Source: Thalassococcus arenae
Lineage (GTDB): Bacteria > Pseudomonadota > Alphaproteobacteria > Rhodobacterales > Rhodobacteraceae
Direction: 5' to 3'
Assembly: GCF_019104745.1 (NCBI RefSeq)
Contig: NZ_JAHRWL010000001.1
Span: 1,717,001-1,781,000, forward strand
DNA length: 64,000 bases
Below are positions 27,569 through 39,691 of this stretch, in pieces; position 1 is the stretch's first letter; each line of letters starts with the position of its first letter. Both the position numbers and the translations under genes were made by a program. The notes under the pieces were generated by a model. That model saw only the letters and a program-made list of their open reading frames with translations, had not been told where the DNA came from and searched no databases.

Positions 27569-28456
27569 ATGACACCGCTATCCGACAATACCAAAGGTGC
27601 GTTGCTGATGATCGCCAGCATGGCGGCGTTCACCTTTGGCGATGCCTGCGTCAAGGGGCTGGGCGGGGTGCTGCCGTTGTCGCAGATCCTGACGTTGCGG
27701 GGAATCGTCGCCAGCCTGTTCATCGCCGGGTTGGCGATCGCTCTTGGGCATGTCCGGTTCGACTTTCCGCGCAGTGACTGGCGGTTGATCGCGTTGCGGT
27801 CGCTGGCCGAACTGGGTGCGGCCATCACCTTTTTCTATGCGCTGTTCAACATGAAGCTGGCCAATGTCACGGCGCTGTTGCAGATGCTGCCGTTGACCGT
27901 GACGCTGGGTTCGGCGCTGTTCTTTCGCGAACCGGTGGGTTGGCGGCGCTGGCTGGCGATCGGAATCGGGTTCTGCGGGATGCTGCTGATCGTCAGGCCC
28001 GGCTCCGAAGGGTTCAACGCCTTCACGCTATCGGCACTTGGAACGGTGGTCTGTGTCACCGTGCGCGACCTGGTCACGCGGCGGATGTCGCGTGCGGTGC
28101 CGTCGCTTCTGGTGACGCTCTGTGCCTCGCTGACGGTGGTGGTGTTTGCCGCCACCTGGTCGCTTTGGCAGGACTGGCAGCCGCTGGAGAGCCGTTCGGC
28201 GCTGTTGCTGGGTGGGGCGAGCCTGTTCATCATCGGGGGCTACACGTTCAGCGTTCTGGTCATGCGCGTGGGCGAGGTGGGATTCGTCGCACCTTTCCGG
28301 TTTACCGGGCTGGTCTGGGCCCTGCTGCTGGGTTGGCTGTTCTTTGCCGAATGGCCCGAGACGCTGACCCTGGTCGGCGCGGTGACCATCGTCGCCACCG
28401 GCTTTTTCACCCTGTGGCGCGAAACCCGCGCGAAACGGCGTCAGGCAAAGACCTGA
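27569..28456 (+). CDS. DMT-family (EamA) transporter
   Basis: A 295-residue inner-membrane protein with about ten hydrophobic helices in two EamA repeats, typical of the drug/metabolite transporter family. The first repeat includes RGIVASLFIAGLAIALGH, the second FVAPFRFTGLVWALLLGWLF. Substrate is unknown. ATG at 27569 is chosen because the first helix starts just after it (LLMIASMAAFTFGDACVKG). Its 3' end overlaps the convergent glycosyltransferase gene by 16 bases. Confidence 0.9.
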   Translation: MTPLSDNTKGALLMIASMAAFTFGDACVKGLGGVLPLSQILTLRGIVASLFIAGLAIALGHVRFDFPRSDWRLIALRSLAELGAAITFFYALFNMKLANVTALLQMLPLTVTLGSALFFREPVGWRRWLAIGIGFCGMLLIVRPGSEGFNAFTLSALGTVVCVTVRDLVTRRMSRAVPSLLVTLCASLTVVVFAATWSLWQDWQPLESRSALLLGGASLFIIGGYTFSVLVMRVGEVGFVAPFRFTGLVWALLLGWLFFAEWPETLTLVGAVTIVATGFFTLWRETRAKRRQAKT

Positions 28457-29244
28457 CGCACGATTTCGTCGGTGATGCCGAACCTCTCGCGCAGCGCTGC
28501 CGCGGTTTCGGCGGACGGGCGCGGCAAGTGGATCGGTTTGACGTGTTTCTTCTGCCGCGAGTCGTTGAAGTCGTTGTGCCCGCGCACATACATCGGCGCA
28601 TCGGTGAAGGTCACGGTCGGCATGAACTGCGCCACCTTGCCATGGGCGAAATTCATGATGCTCTGTCCGCATCCGCCCTGCACCACCATCGCCATGCCCA
28701 TCGGGTAATAGGGCAGCACGCATTCCTCGGCGCGGATGCCATCTGCGCCGGGGCGCAGCAGGTAGCCGCGGTTGTAGTCGATCACCACCAGCTTGTTCTG
28801 TGCGCATAGCGGGGCGAGTGTTTCGGCGTCGTGTCGGACCCGCGCGACGAAATCGAAGGACACCGAGTCGTCGTCGTCCATGCGGAACTGGATGCAAGGC
28901 GAATCCGGATCGTGTCGCGCGGCGTTCAGCACCGACTTGCAGACCGGCCTGTGCGGGCCGGGCGGCCGGGCCACGATCACCGCCTGCGGCATTTCCGCCA
29001 CCAGCGAAAAAAGCCGTTCCGCGAAAGGTTCGGGCAGGTCTTCGCCGATCAGGATCACGAAGGTGAAATCGGGGTCCGTCTGACCGCGCAGGCCGGGCAG
29101 GGTGATGGCCTCGAAGGTGCGAAACCGCTCTTCCATCCGTTCTGGCGCGTAGAGATAGGCGGCGCGCGCTTGGGCATCGGCATGTTCCACCTGGAAACCG
29201 CCCTCGGCGGGGTAAGAGAACCGGCACAAACCGATGACTTGCAT
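28441..29244 (-). CDS. Putative rhamnosyl-type glycosyltransferase
   Basis: A 267-residue protein of the 'putative rhamnosyltransferase' family. It opens with MQVIGLCRFSYPAEGGFQ, then an FTFVILIGEDLP strand and an acidic FRMDDDDSVS motif (DxD-like, about residues 122-131) that would bind a metal and nucleotide sugar. Acceptor and sugar are not known; cell-surface polysaccharide is the usual setting, but no such cluster is nearby. The ATG at 29244 is chosen as the family start; an in-frame ATG at 29325 would add residues overlapping the rpsL promoter. Its stop overlaps the convergent DMT gene. Confidence 0.8.
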   Translation of the reverse strand: MQVIGLCRFSYPAEGGFQVEHADAQARAAYLYAPERMEERFRTFEAITLPGLRGQTDPDFTFVILIGEDLPEPFAERLFSLVAEMPQAVIVARPPGPHRPVCKSVLNAARHDPDSPCIQFRMDDDDSVSFDFVARVRHDAETLAPLCAQNKLVVIDYNRGYLLRPGADGIRAEECVLPYYPMGMAMVVQGGCGQSIMNFAHGKVAQFMPTVTFTDAPMYVRGHNDFNDSRQKKHVKPIHLPRPSAETAAALRERFGITDEIVRQVFA

Positions 29245-29318
29245 GGGGCACCTGGTGCGGATACGTAGCTTGTTCCTGCTTGGCACCGCGAACCGCGACT
29301 GTCCAGCCGGAGCGGCTG

Positions 29319-29347
29319 TTGACAAGGTTTGCGACTCCCCATATACG
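29319..29347 (+). promoter_or_regulatory. Promoter of the str operon (rpsL)
   Basis: TTGACA (29319-29324), 17 bases, TATACG (29342-29347). This is the best promoter match in the window. It leaves a leader of about 250 bases before rpsL. Confidence 0.7.
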
Positions 29348-29442
29348 CGCGACCAATTCGCAGGGTGCAGAGCCCCTGCCGGAGCTTAAAGAACTGAAGC
29401 GGTCACGATCCGGGCCCAGCCGCCCCGATCCTCTGGACACCC

Positions 29443-29480
29443 ACCGCGTCGTCCCGGATTTGGGGCGCATGCGGTTTTTT
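29443..29480 (+). promoter_or_regulatory. Terminator-like hairpin in the rpsL leader
   Basis: A bipartite stem: ACCGCGT with ATGCGGT (29443-29449, 29469-29475) and GTCCC with GGGGC (29451-29455, 29462-29466), followed by a run of six T's. It is about 90 bases downstream of the promoter and could act as an attenuator. The rest of the 360-base spacer before rpsL holds no supported gene. Confidence 0.5.
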
Positions 29481-29604
29481 GCGTCGTCCTGGTATGACGC
29501 CGAACCGGTTCGCAGCGGACGCGCCGCGGGCCAAATGACAGAACCTTAGGCATGAGGTGGCTCCTCGTGCACCACATATGTGAGAGAGACGGGGAAGATA
29601 CCGG

Positions 29605-29976
29605 ATGCCCACGATTCAACAGCTGATCCGCAAGCCGCGGCAGCCCAAAGTCAAGCGCTCGAAGTCGCAGCACCTCGAGCAGTGCCCCCAGAAGCGCGGC
29701 GTTTGCACCCGCGTCTACACCACCACCCCGAAAAAGCCGAACTCGGCCATGCGGAAGGTGGCCAAGGTGCGTCTGACCAACGGCTTCGAGGTGATCAGCT
29801 ATATCCCCGGTGAAAGCCACAACCTTCAGGAACACTCGGTGGTCCTGATCCGTGGCGGCCGTGTGAAAGACCTTCCCGGTGTGCGCTACCACATCCTGCG
29901 CGGCGTGCTGGATACCCAGGGCGTCAAGGATCGCAAGCAGCGCCGTTCGAAATACGGCGCCAAGCGCCCGAAATAA
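29605..29976 (+). CDS. rpsL: 30S ribosomal protein S12
   Basis: S12 sits at the decoding site and controls accuracy. The 123-residue protein has [17 protein letters not shown] and [12 protein letters not shown], keeping the two lysines (Lys43 and Lys88 region) whose change causes streptomycin resistance, so a sensitive form. ATG at 29605 follows GAGAGACGGGGA. First gene of the str operon; rpsG follows after 12 bases. Confidence 0.99.
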   Translation: MPTIQQLIRKPRQPKVKRSKSQHLEQCPQKRGVCTRVYTTTPKKPNSAMRKVAKVRLTNGFEVISYIPGESHNLQEHSVVLIRGGRVKDLPGVRYHILRGVLDTQGVKDRKQRRSKYGAKRPK

Positions 29977-29988
29977 GAGGATCAACAG

Positions 29989-30459
29989 ATGTCCCGTCGT
30001 CACGCCGCCGAAAAACGCGAAGTCCTGCCCGACGCCAAGTATGGCGACCGGGTCCTGACGAAGTTCATGAACAACCTGATGGTCGACGGAAAGAAATCCG
30101 TCGCCGAGCGCATCGTCTACAACGCGCTGGACCGGGTTGAATCCAAGGTCAAGCGCGCACCCGTGGAACTGTTCCACGAGGCGCTGGACAACATCAAGCC
30201 GTCGGTCGAGGTCCGTTCGCGCCGGGTTGGTGGCGCCACCTACCAGGTGCCCGTCGAAGTGCGCCCCGAGCGCCGCGAAGCCCTGGCGATCCGCTGGCTG
30301 ATCAACGCCTCGCGCGCCCGCAACGAGAACACGATGGAAGAGCGCCTCGCCGGCGAGCTTCTGGATGCCGTGCAGTCGCGCGGTGCCGCCGTGAAAAAGC
30401 GGGAAGACACCCACAAGATGGCCGACGCGAACAAAGCGTTCAGCCATTACCGCTGGTAA
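29989..30459 (+). CDS. rpsG: 30S ribosomal protein S7
   Basis: S7 starts assembly of the 30S head and contacts the E-site tRNA. The 156-residue protein begins [20 protein letters not shown] and has [19 protein letters not shown] and the C-terminal [20 protein letters not shown]. Usual length. In E. coli S7 is the translational repressor of the str operon; the same role is possible here. fusA follows after 14 bases. Confidence 0.99.
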   Translation: MSRRHAAEKREVLPDAKYGDRVLTKFMNNLMVDGKKSVAERIVYNALDRVESKVKRAPVELFHEALDNIKPSVEVRSRRVGGATYQVPVEVRPERREALAIRWLINASRARNENTMEERLAGELLDAVQSRGAAVKKREDTHKMADANKAFSHYRW

Positions 30460-30473
30460 GAGGAACAGGCACA

Positions 30474-32597
<2,124 letters not shown>

Positions 32598-32603
32598 CGG
32601 GAT

Positions 32604-32655
32604 GGCGGGGTGAACCCCGCCCTACCCACCACCGTAGGGCGGGGTTCACCCCGCC
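32604..32655. repeat. Paired inverted repeat D (REP-like, GTAG), fusA/tuf2 spacer
   Basis: Left palindrome GGCGGGG-TGAA-CCCCGCC with CTAC (32604-32625) and right GTAG with GGCGGGG-TTCA-CCCCGCC (32634-32655). Arms of 22 bases are perfect complements, 8 bases apart. Heads face the centre. Confidence 0.9.
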
Positions 32656-32682
32656 GCCCACAAGAAAAGAGGGAGCCTTACC

Positions 32683-33869
<1,187 letters not shown>

Positions 33870-33886
33870 TCGACCAAGCCAATCAC

Positions 33887-33942
33887 GGGTGGCCCCGGCC
33901 ACCCGCACGGGTTCGACGAGGGGGCGGGACGGTCCCGCCTCC
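33887..33942 (+). promoter_or_regulatory. Two GC hairpins between tuf2 and rpsJ
   Basis: Hairpin 1: GGGTGGCC (33887-33894) with GGCCACCC (33897-33904). Hairpin 2: GGCGGGAC (33923-33930) with GTCCCGCC (33932-33939), extendable by G-U and two G-C pairs. No T-tract, so rather a processing or stabilising element than a terminator. Confidence 0.6.
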
Positions 33943-33979
33943 CTCCTCTCAACCCCAACGCCAATGAAGGCAAAGACCG

Positions 33980-34288
33980 ATGCAAAGCCAGAACATCCGG
34001 ATCCGGCTCAAGGCGTTCGATTACCGCGTGCTGGATGCCAGCACCCAGGAGATCGTGAACACCGCCAAGCGGACCGGCGCGCAGGTGCGCGGACCGATCC
34101 CGCTGCCGAACAAGATCGAGAAATTCACCGTTCTGCGTGGTCCCCACGTGAACAAGAAATCCCGCGACCAGTTCGAAATCCGCACGCACAAGCGGCTTTT
34201 GGACATCGTCGATCCGACCCCGCAGACCGTGGACGCGCTGATGAAGCTCGACCTCGCGGCCGGCGTGGATGTCGAGATCAAGGTGTAA
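33980..34288 (+). CDS. rpsJ: 30S ribosomal protein S10
   Basis: S10 is a 30S head protein and, as NusE, the antitermination partner of NusB and NusG. The 102-residue protein contains [20 protein letters not shown], the tRNA-site loop ([20 protein letters not shown]), and the rest of the standard sequence. rplC follows after 14 bases. Coupling of this gene to tuf2 by read-through is likely, as no terminator lies between. Confidence 0.99.
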   Translation: MQSQNIRIRLKAFDYRVLDASTQEIVNTAKRTGAQVRGPIPLPNKIEKFTVLRGPHVNKKSRDQFEIRTHKRLLDIVDPTPQTVDALMKLDLAAGVDVEIKV

Positions 34289-34302
34289 GGGAGGGCTGTC
34301 CG

Positions 34303-35154
34303 ATGCGTTCAGGAGTGATCGCAAAGAAGGTCGGCATGACCCGTCTTTTCATGGAAGACGGCAAGCAGATCCCCGTCACCGTGCTGCAACTGGACAACCT
34401 TCAGGTTGTTGCGCAGCGCACAGCGGACACGCATGGTTATTCGGCGGTTCAGCTGGGCTGCGGCACGGCCAAGGCCAAGCGCACGTCGAAGGCAATGCGC
34501 GGCCATTTCGCCGCCGCCAAGGTCGAACCCAAGCGCAAGGTGGCCGAATTCCGCGTCGCGCCGGAGAACATGATCGACGTGGGTGAGGAAATCACCGCCG
34601 ATCATTACTTCGCCGGCCAGTACGTGGACGTGTCGGGCACGTCGATCGGCAAGGGTTTTGCCGGTGCGATGAAGCGGCACAATTTCGGTGGTCTGCGCGC
34701 CTCGCACGGCGTGTCGATCAGCCACCGTTCGCACGGCTCGACCGGCCAGTGCCAGGAACCCGGCAAGGTGTTCAAGGGCAAGAAGATGGCGGGCCACATG
34801 GGCGCCGTCCGCGTCACCACGCAGAACCTGCAGGTGGTCAAGACCGATGCCGATCGCGGCATCATCATGATCAAGGGCGCGGTTCCCGGTGCCAAGGGCG
34901 GCTGGGTCACGATCAAGGACGCGGTGAAAAAGCCGTTGCCCGAGAACGTCATCCTGCCCGCCGCGCTGCGTTCGGCCGCGGCCGAAGCCAAGCGTCTGGC
35001 CGAAGAAGCCGCCGCTGCCGCCGAAGCCGAAGCCAAGGCCGCCGAAGAGGCACGCCTGGCCGAGGAAGCCGCACAGCAGGCCGCCGCAGAAGCCGAAGCC
35101 GAAAAGGCGGGCGACGATGCATCGGATGCCCCCGAGAACAAGGAAGGTGAGTGA
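34303..35154 (+). CDS. rplC: 50S ribosomal protein L3 with C-terminal extension
   Basis: L3 contacts the peptidyl-transferase centre. The 283-residue protein carries the normal L3 core ([11 protein letters not shown]..., [13 protein letters not shown]..., then the glutamine-methylation loop [20 protein letters not shown]) to about residue 215. A tail of about 65 residues follows, rich in Ala, Glu and Lys and likely a coiled helix. E. coli L3 is about 209 residues; such tails are usual in Rhodobacterales. ATG at 34303 is chosen over an upstream frame that starts in the spacer. Confidence 0.98.
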   Translation: MRSGVIAKKVGMTRLFMEDGKQIPVTVLQLDNLQVVAQRTADTHGYSAVQLGCGTAKAKRTSKAMRGHFAAAKVEPKRKVAEFRVAPENMIDVGEEITADHYFAGQYVDVSGTSIGKGFAGAMKRHNFGGLRASHGVSISHRSHGSTGQCQEPGKVFKGKKMAGHMGAVRVTTQNLQVVKTDADRGIIMIKGAVPGAKGGWVTIKDAVKKPLPENVILPAALRSAAAEAKRLAEEAAAAAEAEAKAAEEARLAEEAAQQAAAEAEAEKAGDDASDAPENKEGE

Positions 35155-35155
35155 G

Positions 35156-35773
35156 ATGAAATTCGACGTCATCAAGCTCGACGGCGGCAAGGCCGGGTCG
35201 GTCGACCTGACGGACGAGATCTTTGATCTCGAGCCGCGCGCCGACATCCTGCACCGCGTCGTGCGTTGGCAGCGCAACAAGGCGCAGGCCGGCACGCACA
35301 AGGTCAAGACCCGTTCGGAAGTCAGCTACTCGACCAAGAAGATCTATCGCCAGAAGGGCACCGGCGGCGCACGCCACGGATCGCGCAAGGCACCGATCTT
35401 CCGCAAGGGCGGCATCTACAAGGGTCCGACCCCGCGCAGCCACGCCCACGACCTGCCCAAGAAGGTCCGCGCGCTTGGCCTCAAGCACGCCCTGTCGGCC
35501 AAGGCCAAGTCGGGCGCTCTGGTGGTCATCGACATGGCGGAATCGGACGGCAAGACCGGCGCCTTGGCCAAGCAGATCGCCAAGCTGGGCTGGAAGCGCG
35601 CGTTGATCATCGATGGCGCTGCGGTGAACGAGGGCTTTGCCCAGGCCGCGCGCAACATCGAAGGTCTGGATGTGCTGCCCAGCATCGGCGCAAACGTCTA
35701 TGACATCCTTCGCCGTGACACGCTTGTGCTCACCAAGGCGGGTGTCGAAGCACTGGAGGCTCGACTGAAATGA
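35156..35773 (+). CDS. rplD: 50S ribosomal protein L4
   Basis: L4 lines the exit tunnel with an extended loop and in E. coli represses the S10 operon. The 205-residue protein contains the tunnel loop [19 protein letters not shown] and [18 protein letters not shown] at 35156 follows the rplC stop by one base. Its stop overlaps the rplW start by four bases. Confidence 0.99.
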   Translation: MKFDVIKLDGGKAGSVDLTDEIFDLEPRADILHRVVRWQRNKAQAGTHKVKTRSEVSYSTKKIYRQKGTGGARHGSRKAPIFRKGGIYKGPTPRSHAHDLPKKVRALGLKHALSAKAKSGALVVIDMAESDGKTGALAKQIAKLGWKRALIIDGAAVNEGFAQAARNIEGLDVLPSIGANVYDILRRDTLVLTKAGVEALEARLK

Positions 35774-36066
35774 GCGCGAAGCCCGAACATTACGACGTGA
35801 TCCGCAAGCCGCTGATCACCGAGAAAACCACCATGGCGTCGGAAAACGGCGCGGTGGTCTTCGAAGTGGCCATGGACGCCAACAAGCCGCAGATCAAGGA
35901 AGCGGTGGAAACGCTGTTCGGCGTCAAGGTGAAGGCGGTCAACACCGCCATCGCCAAGGGTAAGACCAAGCGGTTCAAGGGCACCAAGGGCAAGCGGGCC
36001 GACGTCAAGAAAGCCTATGTCACCCTTGAAGAGGGTAACACGATCGACGTGTCGACCGGTCTCTGA
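35770..36066 (+). CDS. rplW: 50S ribosomal protein L23
   Basis: L23 sits at the tunnel exit and docks signal-recognition particle and trigger factor. The 98-residue protein has [17 protein letters not shown] and [20 protein letters not shown], with normal length. Unlike in most bacteria it is not followed directly by rplB: a terminator and a phasin gene intervene. Confidence 0.99.
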   Translation: MSAKPEHYDVIRKPLITEKTTMASENGAVVFEVAMDANKPQIKEAVETLFGVKVKAVNTAIAKGKTKRFKGTKGKRADVKKAYVTLEEGNTIDVSTGL

Positions 36067-36078
36067 CCGACGAGTACA

Positions 36079-36138
36079 AGGCGGGTCGAACCCGCCGAAC
36101 GCAAACCCCGGCCCGGATCGCGGCCGGGGTTTTCGTTT
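36079..36138 (+). terminator. Hairpin and intrinsic terminator after rplW
   Basis: First a small hairpin GGCGGGT-CGA-ACCCGCC (36079-36095). Then a 10-bp stem AACCCCGGCC/GGCCGGGGTT (36103-36112, 36121-36130) followed by TTCGTTTT. This should end most transcripts from rpsJ. Confidence 0.9.
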
Positions 36139-36161
36139 TCGGGCCGGCCGACGCGTGCTGG

Positions 36162-36515
36162 TCAGAGCGGCACGTCGTCATAGCTGCGGGCCTGTCCGGT
36201 CTGCGCTTGTTTCAGCGCATCCCCGGTCGCTTCGGACATCATCTTGAACAGGTGCGCCGCTTCTTCCGAGTATTGCTTCATCGCGGTCTGGTAGAATTCG
36301 GACTGGATTTTCATCAGTTCCGCGGGGTTCTTGCAGCTGAGGATGGCGCGTTGCGTTTCCATGTCCTGCTGCAGCCGTTTCATCACGAATTCGGCGCTTT
36401 CGGCCATGATGTCGTACCAGGCATGCATCACCGTCGGGCTGACCGCCTTCATCGCGGCGGTCATCGCGGTGGCGCCGGTTTCGGTGTCGGTTTTCGGTTT
36501 GGTGGTCTTGTTCAT
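36162..36515 (-). CDS. Phasin-family protein
   Basis: A 117-residue, mostly alpha-helical protein with phasin_2 pattern (SPTVMHAWYDIMAESAEFVM, KRLQQDMETQRAIL, then MKIQSEFYQTAMKQYSEE). Phasins coat polyhydroxyalkanoate granules; in this case a granule or general surface role is only inferred. The ATG at 36515 is chosen for the AAGGGAGA ribosome site and domain start; the open frame extends far upstream without homology. It lies on the minus strand, convergent with rplW, between rplW and rplB. Confidence 0.85.
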   Translation of the reverse strand: MNKTTKPKTDTETGATAMTAAMKAVSPTVMHAWYDIMAESAEFVMKRLQQDMETQRAILSCKNPAELMKIQSEFYQTAMKQYSEEAAHLFKMMSEATGDALKQAQTGQARSYDDVPL

Positions 36516-36690
36516 GTCGGCATCTCCCTTGAAAGCCGTTTGCGGGCACGCGCGACAGCGCGACCGGAAACCGCGGGCATCATACTCCCCGAACGGGAAC
36601 CGGGCCTTGATCTGGATCGTTCGGGCAGTGCACTTGACCGGGGCGAAACCCGGTCGGGTCGTGGTCTTTGCCCGAACCCCCGCGAAAGCC

Positions 36691-36719
36691 TTGACCCCTT
36701 GCGCCCATCCGACTACACG
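36691..36719 (+). promoter_or_regulatory. Probable promoter of rplB-rpsS-rplV-rpsC-rplP
   Basis: TTGACC (36691-36696), 17 bases, TACACG (36714-36719), C before the -35. It sits upstream of rplB, downstream of the rplW terminator and the phasin gene. Confidence 0.6.
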
Positions 36720-36733
36720 AGGCCATCCGTGAG

Positions 36734-36763
36734 GCCCCGGATTCGTCCGGGGCTTCGCTTTTG
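36734..36763 (+). promoter_or_regulatory. UUCG-tetraloop terminator-like hairpin in rplB leader
   Basis: An 8-bp stem GCCCCGGA-TTCG-TCCGGGGC (36734-36753) followed by TTCGCTTTTG. It is about 15 bases after the -10 and 107 before rplB. It could attenuate rplB expression or end a short leader RNA. Confidence 0.65.
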
Positions 36764-36870
36764 TTCGCAAGAACGCTTCTAACCGGGCACCTCCGGGGGC
36801 CTATACCACGGTCGCAAGACCCACACATAGCGGGGCAAAGGCCCTGCAAAGCTGACGGAAGACAGAAAGC

Positions 36871-37713
36871 ATGGCACTCAAGTCGTACAAGCCGACGACG
36901 CCGGGCCAGCGCGGGCTGGTGCTGATCGACCGTTCGGAGCTGTACAAAGGACGCCCCGTCAAGGCCCTCACCGAGGGTCTGACGAAATCGGGCGGCCGGA
37001 ACAACACCGGACGTATCACGGCACGCCGCCGCGGTGGCGGGGCGAAACGCCTCTACCGGATCGTCGATTTCAAGCGGAACAAGTTCGACGTGAACGGCAT
37101 CGTCGTTCGTATCGAATATGACCCCAACCGCACCGCGTTCATCGCACTGGTTCAGTATGATGACGGCGAACAGGCCTATATCCTGGCCCCGCAGCGGCTG
37201 GGCATCGGAGACAAGGTCGTGGCCAGCGCCAAGGCCGACATCAAGCCGGGCAACGCGATGCCGTTCAGCGGCATGCCGATCGGCACGATCGTCCACAATA
37301 TCGAACTGAAGCCCGGCAAGGGCGGCCAGATCGCACGCGCCGCGGGCACCTACGCCCAGTTCGTCGGCCGCGACGGTGGCTATGCCCAGATCCGTCTGAG
37401 TTCGGGCGAACTGCGCCTGGTGCGCCAGGAATGCATGGCCACGGTTGGCGCGGTGTCGAACCCCGACAACTCCAACCAGAACCTGGGCAAGGCCGGCCGC
37501 GTCCGCCACATGGGCAAGCGCCCGTCCGTCCGCGGTGTCGTGATGAACCCGATCGACCACCCGCATGGCGGTGGCGAAGGCCGTACCTCGGGTGGCCGTC
37601 ACCCGGTGACGCCCTGGGGCAAGCCGACCAAGGGCAAGAAGACCCGCAACACCAACAAGGCCTCGCAAAAGCTGATCATCCGCTCGCGCCACGCCAAGAA
37701 GAAGGGGCGGTAA
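36871..37713 (+). CDS. rplB: 50S ribosomal protein L2
   Basis: L2 binds 23S rRNA at the peptidyl-transferase centre and is needed for subunit joining. The 280-residue protein shows the RNA-binding [16 protein letters not shown] and, near the C-terminus, [20 protein letters not shown] with the functionally key His (about residue 229-231). Full length. First gene of a separate transcription unit here. Confidence 0.99.
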   Translation: MALKSYKPTTPGQRGLVLIDRSELYKGRPVKALTEGLTKSGGRNNTGRITARRRGGGAKRLYRIVDFKRNKFDVNGIVVRIEYDPNRTAFIALVQYDDGEQAYILAPQRLGIGDKVVASAKADIKPGNAMPFSGMPIGTIVHNIELKPGKGGQIARAAGTYAQFVGRDGGYAQIRLSSGELRLVRQECMATVGAVSNPDNSNQNLGKAGRVRHMGKRPSVRGVVMNPIDHPHGGGEGRTSGGRHPVTPWGKPTKGKKTRNTNKASQKLIIRSRHAKKKGR

Positions 37714-37716
37714 TCC

Positions 37717-37995
37717 ATGTCGCGCTCTGTTTGGAAAGGCCCCTTTGTCGATGCCTACGTCTTGAAGAAGGCGGAAAAGGCTCGCGAATCCGGCCGCAAC
37801 GAAGTGATCAAGATCTGGTCGCGCCGTTCGACGATCCTGCCCCAGTTCGTGGGCCTGACGTTCGGCGTCTACAACGGCCAGAAGCACATCCCGGTCAACG
37901 TGACCGAGGACATGATCGGCCAGAAATTCGGTGAATACTCCCCCACGCGGACCTATTACGGCCACGCGGCGGACAAGAAAGCCAAGAGGAAGTAA
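37717..37995 (+). CDS. rpsS: 30S ribosomal protein S19
   Basis: S19 forms a head complex with S13. The 92-residue protein has [38 protein letters not shown] and [18 protein letters not shown]. Three bases follow rplB. Confidence 0.99.
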   Translation: MSRSVWKGPFVDAYVLKKAEKARESGRNEVIKIWSRRSTILPQFVGLTFGVYNGQKHIPVNVTEDMIGQKFGEYSPTRTYYGHAADKKAKRK

Positions 37996-37998
37996 GCC

Positions 37999-38379
37999 AT
38001 GGGCAAGGATAAAAATCCCCGCCGCGTGGCGGACAACGAAGCGATGGCCAAGCTGCGCATGCTGCGCACCAGCCCGCAGAAGCTGAACCTTGTCGCCGCG
38101 CTGATCCGCGGCAAGAAGGTCGAACGCGCCTTGACCGATCTGACCTTCTCGAAGAAGCGGATCGCCGAGGACGTGAAGAAGTGCCTGCAATCCGCCATCG
38201 CCAACGCCGAGAACAACCACGGCCTGGACGTCGACGAACTGATCGTCGCCGAGGCCTATGTCGGCAAGAACCTGGTGATGAAGCGCGGCCGTCCGCGGGC
38301 GCGTGGCCGGTTCGGCCGGATCAACAAGCCGTTCTCGGAACTCACCATCAAGGTGCGCCAGATCGAGGAGCAAGCCTAA
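37999..38379 (+). CDS. rplV: 50S ribosomal protein L22
   Basis: L22 reaches into the exit tunnel with a beta-hairpin and is a macrolide contact. The 126-residue protein has [20 protein letters not shown] and the loop [20 protein letters not shown]. Three bases after rpsS; its stop overlaps the rpsC start by one base (TAATG). Confidence 0.99.
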   Translation: MGKDKNPRRVADNEAMAKLRMLRTSPQKLNLVAALIRGKKVERALTDLTFSKKRIAEDVKKCLQSAIANAENNHGLDVDELIVAEAYVGKNLVMKRGRPRARGRFGRINKPFSELTIKVRQIEEQA

Positions 38380-39095
38380 TGGGTAACAAGACCAATCCGA
38401 TCGGCATGCGCCTGCAGGTCAACCGCACCTGGGACAGCCGCTGGTACGCCGATACCAAGGATTACGGGAACCTTCTTCTCGAAGATCTCGCGATCCGCGA
38501 CTTCATTCACAACGAATGCAAGCAGGCCGGTGTGGCCCGTATCATCATCGAACGCCCGCACAAGAAGTGCCGCGTGACGATCCACACGGCCCGTCCGGGT
38601 GTGATCATCGGCAAGAAGGGCGCCGATATCGAGGTGCTGCGCAAGAAGCTGGCGGCGATGACCGACAGCGAACTGCACCTCAACATCGTCGAAGTGCGCA
38701 AGCCGGAACTGGACGCGCGCCTGGTGGGTGAGTCGATCGCCCAGCAGCTCGAACGCCGGGTCAGCTTCCGTCGTGCGATGAAGCGGGCTGTGCAGAACGC
38801 CATGCGCATGGGTGCACTGGGTATCCGCGTGAACGTCGCCGGCCGTCTGGGCGGTGCCGAAATCGCACGGACCGAATGGTACCGCGAGGGCCGGGTGCCG
38901 CTGCACACGCTGCGGGCCGACATCGATTATGCCAACGTCGAGGCGACCACGCCTTACGGCATCATCGGCATCAAGGTCTGGATCTTCAAAGGCGAGATCA
39001 TGGAGCACGATCCGTCGGCCCGTGACCGCAAGGCGCAAGAGCTGCAGGATGGTCCCGCCCCGCGCGGCCCCGGCGGCCCCCGCCGCGACCGCTGA
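38379..39095 (+). CDS. rpsC: 30S ribosomal protein S3
   Basis: S3 forms the mRNA entry channel and has helicase-like basic residues. The 238-residue protein has the KH domain with [19 protein letters not shown] (about residues 67-85) and the C-terminal domain ([20 protein letters not shown]). The C-terminal tail is Pro/Gly/Arg-rich. The start at 38379 ([19 protein letters not shown]) is standard. Confidence 0.99.
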   Translation: MGNKTNPIGMRLQVNRTWDSRWYADTKDYGNLLLEDLAIRDFIHNECKQAGVARIIIERPHKKCRVTIHTARPGVIIGKKGADIEVLRKKLAAMTDSELHLNIVEVRKPELDARLVGESIAQQLERRVSFRRAMKRAVQNAMRMGALGIRVNVAGRLGGAEIARTEWYREGRVPLHTLRADIDYANVEATTPYGIIGIKVWIFKGEIMEHDPSARDRKAQELQDGPAPRGPGGPRRDR

Positions 39096-39108
39096 GGAGT
39101 ATTGAGAG

Positions 39109-39522
39109 ATGCTGCAACCAAAGCGCACGAAATTCCGCAAGATGCACAAGGGCCGGATCCGCGGCGAAGCCAAGGGAGGGTCGGATCTGAACTTCGGCAC
39201 CTACGGCCTCAAGGCGACCCAGCCCGAGCGCGTCACCGCGCGCCAGATCGAAGCCGCCCGCCGGGCCATGACGCGCCATATGAAGCGTCAGGGCCGGGTC
39301 TGGATCCGGATCTTCCCCGATACCCCGATCACGGCCAAGCCGATCGAGGTGCGGATGGGTAAGGGCAAGGGTTCAGTCGACCGCTGGGCCTGCAAGGTCA
39401 AGCCGGGCCGGATCATGTTCGAGATCGACGGCGTCGCCGAAGACATCGCCCGCGAGGCGCTGCGCCTGGCCGCGATGAAGCTGCCGATCAAGACCCGCGT
39501 CGTGGTCCGCGAAGACTGGTAA
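39109..39522 (+). CDS. rplP: 50S ribosomal protein L16
   Basis: L16 contacts the A- and P-site tRNA. The 137-residue protein begins [19 protein letters not shown] and has [20 protein letters not shown] and [19 protein letters not shown], with normal length. A strong terminator follows; rpmC (L29), which normally comes directly next, is 1.7 kb away. Confidence 0.99.
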   Translation: MLQPKRTKFRKMHKGRIRGEAKGGSDLNFGTYGLKATQPERVTARQIEAARRAMTRHMKRQGRVWIRIFPDTPITAKPIEVRMGKGKGSVDRWACKVKPGRIMFEIDGVAEDIAREALRLAAMKLPIKTRVVVREDW

Positions 39523-39608
39523 CGGTCGAAAACGCGACAGCGTTTTCTGACTGGTGCGGTGTAGGCAAAATCGCAGATTTTGTCCGGGCCGCACAGAGTA
39601 GACAAAAG

Positions 39609-39637
39609 AACCCCCGGCCGCGCGCCGGGGGTTTTTC
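39609..39637 (+). terminator. Intrinsic terminator after rplP
   Basis: A perfect 10-bp stem AACCCCCGGC/GCCGGGGGTT (39609-39618, 39624-39633) with loop CGCGC and a T-run (TTTTTCGTT). Confidence 0.93.
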
Positions 39638-39691
39638 GTTGCGGCGCGGCGCGGTAAACCCGGCCTGACCCCCGTAAACAGGATCGCCCGG

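Noticed and set aside
34955-35154. Frameshift or fusion at the C-terminus of L3
   Set aside because: The Ala/Glu-rich tail is in frame and typical of Rhodobacterales L3.
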